Positions 50,979 through 60,021 of a stretch of 64,000 bases of DNA are shown piece after piece. The position numbers and the translations under genes are program-made. The notes beneath the pieces are model-generated. The model was not told where the DNA came from. It was given only the letters and a program-made list of their open reading frames with translations, and searched no databases. Each line of letters opens with the position of its first letter. The first letter of the stretch is position 1. Source of the stretch: Sphingomonadales bacterium (GTDB taxonomy: Bacteria > Pseudomonadota > Alphaproteobacteria > Sphingomonadales > Sphingomonadaceae); assembly GCA_016704425.1 (NCBI GenBank), contig JADJAC010000011.1, positions 620,001 to 684,000 on the forward strand, read 5' to 3'.

Positions 50979-51191
50979 TCAATCCCGCTCTGCAGCGCGG
51001 ATCAATTCAACGCGCTCATGACTGATGTCCGGATCCGAAAAATTGGCCGCGATTTCTGCCTTGAGAGTATCAATGGCGCTCGAAACCCTTGCAGCCGTCT
51101 GGATCAAGTTCAGTTGATCGAGTTCATCCAGAAAATTTTCAAGCTTTAATACCAGAAACTGCGGATCGTTTGCCTCTTCTTTGTGGCTCAT
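50979..51191 (-). CDS. Small helical protein, unknown function
   Basis: 70 residues from ATG 51191, preceded by GGGGA; the frame is open 29 codons further but without a good start. The protein is acidic and appears helical with leucine/isoleucine heptads (KLENFLDELDQLNLIQTAARVSS). There is no signal or membrane segment. It lies on the opposite strand just downstream of the flagellin terminator, so a regulatory or chaperone-like flagellar role is conceivable, but no family is recognised. Confidence 0.6.
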   Translation of the reverse strand: MSHKEEANDPQFLVLKLENFLDELDQLNLIQTAARVSSAIDTLKAEIAANFSDPDISHERVELIRAAERD

Positions 51192-51314
51192 GTTATCCCC
51201 GAAACTCTTTACACCCACCCCTGGAGCGTTCTTAGGTTGAATCTTCTCACTAGGCAATTCGATTGCGCGATCCGGCAAGTTACGATCGCTTGAATAAATT
51301 CCCGAAAAATGTTC

Positions 51315-52292
51315 CTAATTCTGAAGCAGTTCGCCGCGGTGCTCGTCGGCGATCAAACTGCCTTGCACATCGTCCGCTACAAGCGGCGCGCGCTGCGCGG
51401 CTTCAATCTGTGCCGTCTTGGGCCCATAGGTCGGCTGCGGGGGCTGATAGGCGTCCAGGTCAACGCTATCCATGCCCCCCATGGCAGCCATCAATCCGAG
51501 ATCCCCTTCAGGGTTGCCGGCCATTGCCAATTTGGCCGGGAGCAATTCGACCCCTGTGTAAGGGGCTGAAAATGCCGCAGGAGCTCCCCAGCTTCCCGCC
51601 CAACGGTAGAAAATGTGCGCACCAACTGTTGTGATTTTGGTCAGGCTGGACTGCCAATATGGAACGACCCAGACCGTATGGTAATGGGTCGCGGTACCAA
51701 CTGAGCGCTCGACATAGCCAGCCAACGCTGCCGCCGCCACGCTCATGGCGCGGCTCCAAGCCTGTGGATTGCGCGGGCGTGCAAGTGAACCGTCACACGT
51801 AAAGGTGAATTGGCAGCCTGTTGTGCGTTCCGAACCTTGAAAAACAACGCCACATACAGAATGGGGGTAGGCAGGATGGCGGACCCGATTGAGGACGACC
51901 TGCGCCACCGCACGTTGGCCTACACTCGATTCAGACCCCGCCTCATAGTAGATGGCTGAGGCCAGGCATTCGAGCGCTGTCATGCGCGCTCCGATGCCTT
52001 CATCGCCAAAGGCAGCCCTGAAAGGAGTTGCCGACAGAATCGGCCCTGAATCATTTGGCACCGCCGCGTTCATTTCAAACGCCTTTTCAGCATCGACCGG
52101 CTGAAAGGTCATGACAGCTGGCTCTGATCCCGCGGCAAGAGCGCCCAGCGGAATTCGAACACCATTTGCTAAAGACGAGTCCAAAGGTTTGACAGGACCC
52201 GCGGTTCCGGAAAGCGCGAAACAAGATGCGAGACTCAGAAGCGAGGCAAAGACCGGCCATCGCGCAAGATGCGACCCTTCCGGCTTTGCCAT
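51315..52292 (-). CDS. SleB-type cell wall hydrolase
   Basis: 325 residues from ATG 52292. The N-terminus (LARWPVFASLLSLASCFALSG) is a signal-like hydrophobic segment. The SleB/Hydrolase_2 domain lies near 115-235: ECLASAIYYEAGSES with the putative catalytic glutamate, GQRAVAQVVLNRVRHPAYPHSVCGVVFQGSERTTGCQFTFTCDG, and THYHTVWVVPYWQSSLTKITTVGAHIFYRW. Such proteins cut peptidoglycan in spores and, in Gram-negatives, in the periplasm. The C-terminal 90 residues are proline-rich and unassigned. Start is not firm, since no Shine-Dalgarno is evident. Confidence 0.85.
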   Translation of the reverse strand: MAKPEGSHLARWPVFASLLSLASCFALSGTAGPVKPLDSSLANGVRIPLGALAAGSEPAVMTFQPVDAEKAFEMNAAVPNDSGPILSATPFRAAFGDEGIGARMTALECLASAIYYEAGSESSVGQRAVAQVVLNRVRHPAYPHSVCGVVFQGSERTTGCQFTFTCDGSLARPRNPQAWSRAMSVAAAALAGYVERSVGTATHYHTVWVVPYWQSSLTKITTVGAHIFYRWAGSWGAPAAFSAPYTGVELLPAKLAMAGNPEGDLGLMAAMGGMDSVDLDAYQPPQPTYGPKTAQIEAAQRAPLVADDVQGSLIADEHRGELLQN

Positions 52293-52561
52293 TGCAAATG
52301 GTACACGACGAGCTTTCAACAAGTGACCTTCATCTGTTCGTAATATCCAAATTTCGCATGCACGATCGACTGTGCTTATGGTGCGTTCCAATTAACGCTG
52401 TCACCGTCGGTTCGTTCCCGTGGTGAAAAATTGTGCGACTCAATTCATGTCCTGTAGGACTCTTGGTTGGTGCATGTAAATGCCAATTTGGGCATTGCGC
52501 ATGGCCGTCCGTCCCCGTTTGAAACAGGAATTCTAACAGACGTGGTTACTGCCTTTGCCGA

Positions 52562-53380
52562 TCACTGCCCATAGTAGTGATCATATTTTCCATAGGCTCC
52601 ATAGGCATCGAGCGGACCGGCACTATAGCGATTCAATACGGTTCCGAGGCAAGGTGCCGGTGACAACAGGTTCATGGCATCGCGCAGCTCGGTTTTGGTC
52701 GTCATTCCTTCCTCGATGACGAACATATAGGCATCGAGCCTTTGAATGATCGTCATGGCATCGTCATTGGCAAACGCAGGAGGCAGATCGCAGATCACGA
52801 TGACGTCATCTGGAAGGGCTCGCATCGCCTCGACAAGCTTTGCGAATCTTTCCCCTGCGAGTAATTCAGCCGAATTCACCCGTGAAGTATAGCACGGGTA
52901 CAACGTCAGATGGAGATTTGACAAATACCGCCCCACGTCGCGCAGTTCATCAGTCGAGCCATCCAAAAACTGGGTAAGTCCGTGATCTCCCGAAACCGCG
53001 AATTTCTCAGCCAGCGATCCTCGACGCAAATCGAGATCAAAAAGGCAAACCCGAACGTCGGGCAACTGAGCCATTGCCACGGCCAGATTCGCAGACATGA
53101 AGGATTTTCCTGCTTCAGGCGTTGCGGACGTCACCCCCAGGAGCCGCCACTTCTTTTCGCGCATTGCCTTGAGAACTTGCGTCCGCAAAAGGTTGAACGG
53201 CCTCGATCTCAGGTCACGGGAATTGAAGCTGACAATGTCAAACTCTTCCAGTGCGGCAGGCTCGATTTCGAGCGCCAACAACTGTTCGCGGCTCGGAATT
53301 GAGAACGAGGAAACTGAACCGGACGTCCGGTATGACTCAACTGACACCTGAGAAACCCCCTGAATCGAACTTGCCTGCAT
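52562..53380 (-). CDS. CpsD/EpsG-like exopolysaccharide ATPase, tyrosine-autokinase type
   Basis: 272 residues from ATG 53380. P-loop SATPEAGKSFMSANLAVAMA near residue 85, Walker A' LFDLDLRRGSLA, Walker B VIVICDLPPAFAND. The C-terminus has five tyrosines (YGAYGKYDHYYG), the tail that BY-kinases phosphorylate on themselves. It is a separate cytoplasmic subunit paired with the membrane-embedded Wzz-like protein encoded just upstream (10-base gap). The two together would regulate polysaccharide length. N-terminal 40 residues are unassigned. Confidence 0.88.
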   Translation of the reverse strand: MQASSIQGVSQVSVESYRTSGSVSSFSIPSREQLLALEIEPAALEEFDIVSFNSRDLRSRPFNLLRTQVLKAMREKKWRLLGVTSATPEAGKSFMSANLAVAMAQLPDVRVCLFDLDLRRGSLAEKFAVSGDHGLTQFLDGSTDELRDVGRYLSNLHLTLYPCYTSRVNSAELLAGERFAKLVEAMRALPDDVIVICDLPPAFANDDAMTIIQRLDAYMFVIEEGMTTKTELRDAMNLLSPAPCLGTVLNRYSAGPLDAYGAYGKYDHYYGQ

Positions 53381-53390
53381 CAATCGACGT

Positions 53391-54848
53391 TCAGCTTTCC
53401 ATAGCGAGATCGTCGCCTCGTTTGAACGGCCATAGTTTCATATACCACGGCGCAGCCTTCGGAAGCTTTGATTCAATCGTCGGAATTGCCGCAAGCGGGG
53501 CTGCGCCTGTAATTGCTTTGACTGTGTCGAGACCGCGGATCGGTCTCAGAACAAGTTCCACGCCAATCATCAACAACAACCCAAGGGCCAAACCCGCAAG
53601 TGCGCCACCGGCTACAAAAAGCGGCCGGTTCGGCCAATCGGGGCTATCCGGCACAACGGGCGGATCGACAACGGTCAGGCGTTCGCCCTTTTGCTCGTTC
53701 TCCATTTTGACGTTGGACTGCGCCGTCATCAGTTTGGCCGAAATCTGTTGATACTGCGTATTCAGCCCATCGAGCTTTTGCTGAAGCTGGGCAACCTGCT
53801 CCTGGATCAGCGGTCCCCGCGCTTGGGCACTGAGCATTGCTGACATCTGGGCACCCTCTCGGGTTTTCGCAGCCTGCAAAGCGGCAATTTGCGAATTGTT
53901 GAACTCGATCTGCGACGTGATCGGGTCAAGCGGCATGTTGCCGACATTTTTCGTCGCGAGCTCCTTGGCTTCCGCCAAGCGCTGCCTTGCCATGACGACA
54001 TCGGGATGCGATTCCGCATAGACTGCCCTTGCAGCAGCAAGCTGCTGCTCCGCCGCTGCCACAACCGGATCACGATTTGCAGCAGTTTTGGTCAGATCCC
54101 TTTGTGAATTCAGCGCCGTGTTTTCGCGGCGAAGCGAAGCAATCTGCGCGTCATAGTTGCCGCCGCTGCCGAACATTGCCATCCCCGGCCCCGAAAGCGC
54201 AGAACCGTTGCGCGCCTTGATGCCGGATATCTGGCTTTCAAGCGCAGTAATTTGTGTCTCAAGGCTGGCCGACTGATCTGTCAGAAACTGCACAGTGTCC
54301 TGCGCCTGCTCCGCATTCTTCGTCGAATCGATTCGCAGGATGCGATCAACAATATCCTGGGCTGCGGCTTGAGCCTTGACCGGATCCGGATAATCGACAC
54401 TCATGGAAAAGGCGATTGTCGTCGATTTTCCGCCGCCACCGCCTGTGAACTCAGCCCCGACGGGTTGAAACGTCACTGAATCGCGCAGCTTCTCAATGAT
54501 CTTGGATAGGGGCTGAGAGCTGCGTTCCTTCGTATACAGGTCCAGCCGCTGAATCATTTCAATCAGATCGGGGCGGCTTAAAACTTGCTGGCGAACTTTT
54601 GCCACACGCTGATCGATTGCTTCGTTCGATTGATCTCCCGGTGCACCGAACTGCATCTGCGGGGATTCTACGAGCAAGATCGAAGAAGATCGATAGGACG
54701 TCGGAAGCACGAAAGCCGCGACGATCCCCGCAATGAAAAGGATGACGGTCGGGACGATCAGCAAAAGCTTCCGCTGTTTGGCAATTGCTGGAAGATGGGC
54801 CAGAAAAGATGACGGCCCGGAGTCCTCGTCAACCCATGCAGCGGTCAT
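53391..54848 (-). CDS. Wzz/GumC-family polysaccharide chain-length protein
   Basis: 485 residues. Transmembrane helices near 28-48 and 430-450, with the typical PxxPxxP-like VPDSPDWPNRPLFVAGGALAGLALGLLLMIG just before and in the second. Between them is a long coiled-coil periplasmic region rich in glutamine and alanine. The C-terminus has no ATPase domain; that function is in the next gene. It regulates polymer length and export with the Wza-like protein. Overlaps the outer-membrane protein gene by 4 bases. Confidence 0.9.
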   Translation of the reverse strand: MTAAWVDEDSGPSSFLAHLPAIAKQRKLLLIVPTVILFIAGIVAAFVLPTSYRSSSILLVESPQMQFGAPGDQSNEAIDQRVAKVRQQVLSRPDLIEMIQRLDLYTKERSSQPLSKIIEKLRDSVTFQPVGAEFTGGGGGKSTTIAFSMSVDYPDPVKAQAAAQDIVDRILRIDSTKNAEQAQDTVQFLTDQSASLETQITALESQISGIKARNGSALSGPGMAMFGSGGNYDAQIASLRRENTALNSQRDLTKTAANRDPVVAAAEQQLAAARAVYAESHPDVVMARQRLAEAKELATKNVGNMPLDPITSQIEFNNSQIAALQAAKTREGAQMSAMLSAQARGPLIQEQVAQLQQKLDGLNTQYQQISAKLMTAQSNVKMENEQKGERLTVVDPPVVPDSPDWPNRPLFVAGGALAGLALGLLLMIGVELVLRPIRGLDTVKAITGAAPLAAIPTIESKLPKAAPWYMKLWPFKRGDDLAMES

Positions 54849-56089
54849 CGCATGTCTCCGAAAGCATAGCTGAGTCCGAAGCCGAACATCATGTTCGCCT
54901 TGCGCGGTGTCGGATCGCGATAACTGTCAGCAAAGCTGGCGGTCAGATTGCCCTGTAGTCGCTGGGACAGACGCCTGCTGTAGTTGAGGCTGGCCTGGCC
55001 ATAGTCAAACGAACCGTTGTTCGGGATGGCAGTCTGGTTGACTTGACCTGAGCGCGAATAATTTGCGTTCGCATTGATACTGCTCTTGGCATCGAGCCGG
55101 ACACTATAGCTCGCGCCGATCGACGTTTGAGGACGTACCGTTCCCCCGAACGAAGTCGGCTGGACCGAACGCGAGGCGAAAAGGCAGAACTTGCCGGATG
55201 AAGGTGCGTTGCAGAGGTTGATGCTTCCCGAAGCGCTATTCTGACCATATCTGCCCAAAGGCCCGGTAATTTTTGAATGGCTGACCCCAAGCGAAGCAGA
55301 GGCGCTCCAGGTTGCCCCGAACTTCGTACTGAACGTCAATTGTGGAGAAATCGTCGTCGCATCGCCAATGGTTGTGCGCCGATAGTCAGAGCGTGAAACG
55401 CCGACATTCAGGCCGACGGACGCGCGGCTGTTGAGGATCCGGCTATAGCCAAAACTCCCGCTTGTGCTGTCATACTCCGAAGCCACGCTTCCCGATGGAT
55501 AACGAACGAGCGAAAATCCGCCCTGTACATGAAAATTGTCGCGTGCCGACGCCGTATAGCCCAGGTTCAGCCCTCCGGTGAATGATTGCCGGCGTTGGCG
55601 CAGGCCGGCCAGTGCAATGTCGCCTGGCAGTGGCGGAAACGCCCCGCCACTCGGAGGATTTGCCCCAAACGTCAGCAAGTCATTCGCACCGACCACCGAG
55701 TTGTTGTACCCGAGGTCCGCACTATAATTAAGACGCGGCGACAATTTCTGGCTGAGGCTGGCACTTGCCAAAATATCGTTGCTGGACCGATAGCGCCTCG
55801 AGAATTCCGAATGCTTGTAAGTAGCATTCAGGCCTATCGTCTTGGAGCCGTCAAGAAATTTTACTGCCGGAGAAACCGTCACAACGGCAGAGGCTGCCGA
55901 CGTACTGGGCCCGCTCAGTAAGTAAGGGTTGCTCGCGAGTTCGCCCGTGAGCGACGTGTTGATCGAGGCCCGCGTTTCAGCCTGTGCCGAACCGCCACCC
56001 AAAAGCGCCCATGCAACGACCAAGGCTGAGGCAGCTTTCTCGAGGCGGGGAAATAGCCTGCTTGGCTCTCTTTTCGCAAAATGCATCAT
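54845..56089 (-). CDS. Outer-membrane beta-barrel protein of the EPS locus
   Basis: 414 residues. A signal peptide (ALVVAWALLGGGSAQAE, cleavage near AQA) is followed by many alternating amphipathic strands ending in the aromatic FGFGLSYAFGDMR, the usual barrel end. Position between wza-like and wzz-like genes suggests a barrel for polysaccharide passage. In exosortase/PEP-CTERM-linked EPS loci a barrel protein of similar size stands in this place (family knowledge), but identity was not established. ATGA overlap with the preceding gene. Confidence 0.75.
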   Translation of the reverse strand: MMHFAKREPSRLFPRLEKAASALVVAWALLGGGSAQAETRASINTSLTGELASNPYLLSGPSTSAASAVVTVSPAVKFLDGSKTIGLNATYKHSEFSRRYRSSNDILASASLSQKLSPRLNYSADLGYNNSVVGANDLLTFGANPPSGGAFPPLPGDIALAGLRQRRQSFTGGLNLGYTASARDNFHVQGGFSLVRYPSGSVASEYDSTSGSFGYSRILNSRASVGLNVGVSRSDYRRTTIGDATTISPQLTFSTKFGATWSASASLGVSHSKITGPLGRYGQNSASGSINLCNAPSSGKFCLFASRSVQPTSFGGTVRPQTSIGASYSVRLDAKSSINANANYSRSGQVNQTAIPNNGSFDYGQASLNYSRRLSQRLQGNLTASFADSYRDPTPRKANMMFGFGLSYAFGDMR

Positions 56090-56688
56090 GGTACGATCAC
56101 CGTATCCCCGCTTTCAATCTGCGGAATTGAGTTAGCAGTGATTTCGCGGGCAGCCGCGCCGCCCTTGTATGCCCCCGAAATCCTCGCCCGTATGGTAACG
56201 AGATTGTTTCCCGACTTGCGGATGATGGTAATGCTGTCGAGACTGGCAAATTCATCGGGGCCGCCGGCATAGCTTAGCGCTTCGATCAGGTTGATATAGC
56301 GGCCCGGAGAAAAGGTGCCTGGGCTCTTCACCTTGCCTGCAACTGTAAATTGAAAGCCCGAAGGGCTGCGGACCGAAACCGTAACTTGGGGAACCTGGCC
56401 GCGATATTGGCTTGCCAGACCCTTTGTGATGACGTCTTCGATCTGACTCGGCGATTGGCCAAGCGCATAGACCTTGCCAACCAGCGGAAACGAAAATGTC
56501 CCGTCCGGCAATATGCGAATTGTCCTTTGAAGCCTGTCTTCGCCCCAGACATAAACCTCAATGTCGTCCCCCGGATTAATCGTGTAAGGACGCAACACCT
56601 GTTGTTGAGGTGCTGGCTGAGTTGGGGCAGTCTGATCCCCAGCGCCTGCTGCCGAAGCCGCCAAAACTAATGTCAGCAAGAGTGCCAA
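56086..56688 (-). CDS. Wza/GumB-like polysaccharide export protein
   Basis: 200 residues from a TTG at 56688; no ATG or GTG is available between the upstream in-frame stop and the signal sequence. The poly_export domain is clear: LRPYTINPGDDIEVYVWGEDRLQRTIRILPDGTFSFPLVGKVYALGQSPSQIEDVI, then SLBB-like VTVSVRSPSGFQFTVAGKVKSPGTFSPG. It forms the periplasmic/outer-membrane export channel. No lipobox is visible, unlike E. coli Wza. First gene of the four-gene minus-strand EPS run. Confidence 0.85.
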   Translation of the reverse strand: MALLLTLVLAASAAGAGDQTAPTQPAPQQQVLRPYTINPGDDIEVYVWGEDRLQRTIRILPDGTFSFPLVGKVYALGQSPSQIEDVITKGLASQYRGQVPQVTVSVRSPSGFQFTVAGKVKSPGTFSPGRYINLIEALSYAGGPDEFASLDSITIIRKSGNNLVTIRARISGAYKGGAAAREITANSIPQIESGDTVIVP

Positions 56689-56785
56689 AGCAAAATTCCA
56701 GTTTTTAAGGTTCCCAGATTGGGGTCATGCCATGCGGCTCGCGGTTTTGGAAGCCTCATCGGATAGAAATGATGGTGAATGACGT

Positions 56786-56870
56786 CATAGCGCCTAAGGT
56801 AGTGAAAACAAAGCAGTTGCAGAGGTTGCATTTCCTTTCCATGGAAAATTGGCTGGTTGGTGGCGCTATG
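56786..56870. promoter_or_regulatory. EPS divergent regulatory region with paired repeats
   Basis: The 274-base gap between the Wza-like gene and the TPR gene carries a 9-base inverted repeat, CATAGCGCC (56786-56794) and GGCGCTATG (56862-56870). Midway (56836-56847) lies a perfect 12-base palindrome TTTCCATGGAAA. The symmetrical layout suggests control of both arms by one regulator. Regulator unknown. Confidence 0.5.
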
Positions 56871-56962
56871 TTTACGAATGAAGGTTAAGGATGTCGTATG
56901 CACTTTCTGCTCGGCAGGGTGTGTTTGCTTCTATTAACTCTGCCTGCATTGGGTGACGTATC

Positions 56963-58519
56963 ATGAGGTTTAGCAGTTTGTATGTCGGCGCATTGCTGGT
57001 GTTGGCATCCGCCTGTTCATCGCCCCAGGAAAAGGCAGAGCAGGAGGCTGCCTCGGCAAACGCCCTTGCCGCAGCTGGCAATTTCGAGGCTGCGCGTCAG
57101 GCAATACTGAAGGCTGTTGCTGCACGCGACGACCAGCCAGAGCAATGGTTGCTTTTGGGCAGGATGGATCTCGAGACAGGCCGTCCAGCCGATGCTTTGC
57201 TTGCATACTCCCGGGTTCTGGAACTTGATGCGACGAATATCGAGGCGCTCCAACTTGTCGCTGAACTGTCATTCCAATTTGGTGACATGCGCGAGGCCTC
57301 CAGTGCGGCTGATCGGGTGCTGGCGCTCGATCCCAATGCAACACGCGCAATTCTGGTCAAGGGGCTGGTCGCCCTGAGCCGCAAAGATGTTCCGGGTGCG
57401 ACAGCCGCAGCTGAATCCATTCTCAAACTCAAGCCCCAAGATGAATTTGGCACCGTCCTCAAGGCAAGAGCTTTGGCAGTGCGGAAAGACTATCAAGGAG
57501 CCGTGAACTTTATCGAACAGGGTGTGCCGGAAGGGCAGAGGACTGAAGCTTCGCTCGCTACACTTTCCGAACTTTACCGTGTGTTGGGGGACAAGGACCA
57601 GCTTGTTGAAAACATTGACAAGCTTTTGGCACGACGACCGAAGGATGCCGATTTGAAGCTCGATCTTGCCGAGATACTTTACAAATCAGGCAACACCGAC
57701 CGGGCACGCTCCACGCTTTATTCGCTTCTTGTCGCGCAGCCGGACAATATCGAGATCGTTCAGAAGATCTCCGACCTTTGGTCTGAAAACGATGCAGCGG
57801 CGCTGTCGCCGGCGCAATTGAAGACTATCGCTGCGCAAGGCTCGCGGACGACGCGGTTGGGCGTGGCAAGATATCTGATTGCGCGCAGTCAGCCAAACCT
57901 TGCGGCGCAAATTCTTGGCTCGGAAGCCGATCAGGATGGCCGCGGGTCATCTGCTGATGCCAAGGCACTTTACGCCACCGCCCTTTACAAACAAGGCAAT
58001 GCAGCGGCTGCCCGCTTGATCGCGGACGAGATACTGGCGGATGACAAGAACAACATTGACGCCTTGTTGGTCCGATCGAGAATTTCCTTGCAACAGCGCG
58101 ATCTGAATGCTGCCCTGAATGACGCTCAGATCGTTGTGCGCGATTTTCCAATGAGCGAACAGGGCAGGATTCTGCTTGCCGAAATCTATTTGGCCCGGAA
58201 AGATCCCCAGCGCGCGAAACAGACCTACGAAGAAGCGGTCAGCGAAAACCCGCAAAGCATCGCGATCAGTCGAGCATACACGCAATATCTTCTGAAGACG
58301 GGAAATGCCGCACGCGCAATTGATGTCGCGCGGACTTTCACGCGCAAAAGCCCGTCGTCAGTTCCAGGGTGGGACTTGCTTGCAAATGTCTGTAAGCAAG
58401 CGGCAAACAGTGGTTGCATCGCACAAGCGCAGGCTGGGCGTGACAGGGCTGCCGCGGTATATACGGTGGATGATCGGCCAGGTTCGCTTCGCAGTCGCGG
58501 CCTTTTTGGCAGGTTATAG
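56963..58519 (+). CDS. TPR-repeat lipoprotein of EPS locus
   Basis: 518 residues. Lipobox LVLASAC at about residues 12-18, so the mature N-terminal cysteine is lipidated, and the protein should be anchored in the periplasm. The rest is a run of tetratricopeptide-type helix pairs (NALAAAGNFEAARQAILKAVAARDDQPEQWLLLGRMDLETGRPADALLAYSRVLEL). It resembles PrsT-like TPR lipoproteins of exosortase EPS loci but is shorter. It is the first gene of the plus-strand EPS arm. Confidence 0.85.
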   Translation: MRFSSLYVGALLVLASACSSPQEKAEQEAASANALAAAGNFEAARQAILKAVAARDDQPEQWLLLGRMDLETGRPADALLAYSRVLELDATNIEALQLVAELSFQFGDMREASSAADRVLALDPNATRAILVKGLVALSRKDVPGATAAAESILKLKPQDEFGTVLKARALAVRKDYQGAVNFIEQGVPEGQRTEASLATLSELYRVLGDKDQLVENIDKLLARRPKDADLKLDLAEILYKSGNTDRARSTLYSLLVAQPDNIEIVQKISDLWSENDAAALSPAQLKTIAAQGSRTTRLGVARYLIARSQPNLAAQILGSEADQDGRGSSADAKALYATALYKQGNAAAARLIADEILADDKNNIDALLVRSRISLQQRDLNAALNDAQIVVRDFPMSEQGRILLAEIYLARKDPQRAKQTYEEAVSENPQSIAISRAYTQYLLKTGNAARAIDVARTFTRKSPSSVPGWDLLANVCKQAANSGCIAQAQAGRDRAAAVYTVDDRPGSLRSRGLFGRL

Positions 58520-58563
58520 TGGGAATCGGGGGATGAAGAAATCGTGTTTGACTGGCGGGTGTG

Positions 58564-60021
58564 ATGCCTGACTCCCACCAAAGACCGACACAACATATCA
58601 ACAAGCGTGTTCGCTTCACTTCCAACGTCCTCCGGACAGTTGGTGTGGTGAACGACGCGCTGTGCTTGTTTGCCGGGTATTTCGTTTCCATTTGGATCTA
58701 CCAATGGTCCTCGGGGCAATTGTTCGATCACACAATCCATGAGACTGCCGCGATCGTACTCGGCATCAATTTCTTTCTGATCAGGATTTCGCGGGATTCC
58801 TACACTGAATTTCGCGGGCAGGGCGATGATGTCGGCGAAGGTGCGATGCTGGATTTCGTCATCGGCGCGATGCTTACCGCTTTTACGATCATCCTTTTTG
58901 ACGTTTTTACGGAAATTTCGCGCGGCCTTACTATCGTATATATCGTTGTTTGCCTTGCACTTCTTTTCCTCAGCAGGATCGGGTTCCGCAAGATTGCCTG
59001 GTTGCTGATGGACATGGGCTATATCGGGCAGCGTGTCGTCATCTACGGCGCCGATCGCCAAGTCGCTTCTCGGGTCATGGAACTTCTCGCGATTGAGCGT
59101 CTGCCGCATCTCAAGATTATTGGCTTTGCTGATGACCGCAAAACCAGGGTCGATCAATCGGCTATTGGTAGCGCAAATTTTGTCGGCGGATTCCCGGAAC
59201 TGCTGAAGATGGCCCAAGATGGAGAGCTGGACCAAGTCATCATTGCCTTGCCGAAAGTGCAACAGGACCGGCTTGATTCCATCATCGACCGGCTGAGTGC
59301 CGCCGCGATCGACGTATGTTGCATGCCGCGCGAAATTCTGGAACTGCGCTCAAGCTACAGGATGAGTTCGATCGGATCGCTTCCGGTGTTAAGTCTTTGG
59401 CAGCGTCCGATCCGGGACCTCGATATCGTGGCAAAGGAGGTCCAGGACAGGCTCCTCGCGTTATTGGCCCTTGTCGTTCTTTCGCCTGTCATGGCATTGA
59501 CGGCGCTCGCGATCAAACTTGAAAGCAAGGGCCCGGTTCTTTTCGTCCAGCAACGGTTCGGATTCAACAATCTGGAAATCGGAATCTACAAATTCCGGTC
59601 CATGTATATCGATCAGCAAGACGTTTCGGGCGCTGAACGCACAACAAAGAATGACGAGCGGGTCACAAGGGTCGGCAAGATCATTCGCCGGCTGAGCATT
59701 GACGAACTCCCGCAGTTGCTGAACGTTCTTCGTGGGGAAATGTCTCTAGTCGGGCCGAGGCCACACGCGACGCAAATGCGGGTGGGGGACAAATTCTATT
59801 TTGATGCGGTTGAAGGCTATGCAGCGCGCCACCGCGTGAAGCCGGGCATAACAGGACTGGCTCAGGTGCGCGGCTTGCGTGGCGAGATCGATGGCATTGA
59901 GCGGGCGAAGAAGCGGGTCGAGTACGACACCTACTATATCGACCATTGGTCGCCCTTGCTGGATATGCGGATCATCCTTGAAACGCTGTTCATAATCGTC
60001 TGGGATCGCAATGCCTATTGA
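58564..60021 (+). CDS. Polyprenyl glycosylphosphotransferase (WcaJ/GumD-like)
   Basis: 485 residues from ATG 58564; a GTG one codon earlier is possible. Four or five N-terminal hydrophobic segments, a central Rossmann-like CoA_binding_3 domain (VVIYGADRQVASRVM), one more helix, and the C-terminal bacterial sugar transferase domain: GPVLFVQQRFGFNNLEIGIYKFRSM, DELPQLLNVLRGEMSLVGPRPHA, RHRVKPGITGLAQVRG. It transfers the first sugar phosphate to undecaprenyl phosphate to start the repeat unit. The sugar, perhaps glucose, cannot be told. Confidence 0.93.
   Translation: MPDSHQRPTQHINKRVRFTSNVLRTVGVVNDALCLFAGYFVSIWIYQWSSGQLFDHTIHETAAIVLGINFFLIRISRDSYTEFRGQGDDVGEGAMLDFVIGAMLTAFTIILFDVFTEISRGLTIVYIVVCLALLFLSRIGFRKIAWLLMDMGYIGQRVVIYGADRQVASRVMELLAIERLPHLKIIGFADDRKTRVDQSAIGSANFVGGFPELLKMAQDGELDQVIIALPKVQQDRLDSIIDRLSAAAIDVCCMPREILELRSSYRMSSIGSLPVLSLWQRPIRDLDIVAKEVQDRLLALLALVVLSPVMALTALAIKLESKGPVLFVQQRFGFNNLEIGIYKFRSMYIDQQDVSGAERTTKNDERVTRVGKIIRRLSIDELPQLLNVLRGEMSLVGPRPHATQMRVGDKFYFDAVEGYAARHRVKPGITGLAQVRGLRGEIDGIERAKKRVEYDTYYIDHWSPLLDMRIILETLFIIVWDRNAY

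Noticed and set aside
51192..51314. Sigma-28-like promoter for the 70-residue gene
   Set aside because: TAAA and GCCG-like elements occur but not at 15-base spacing.
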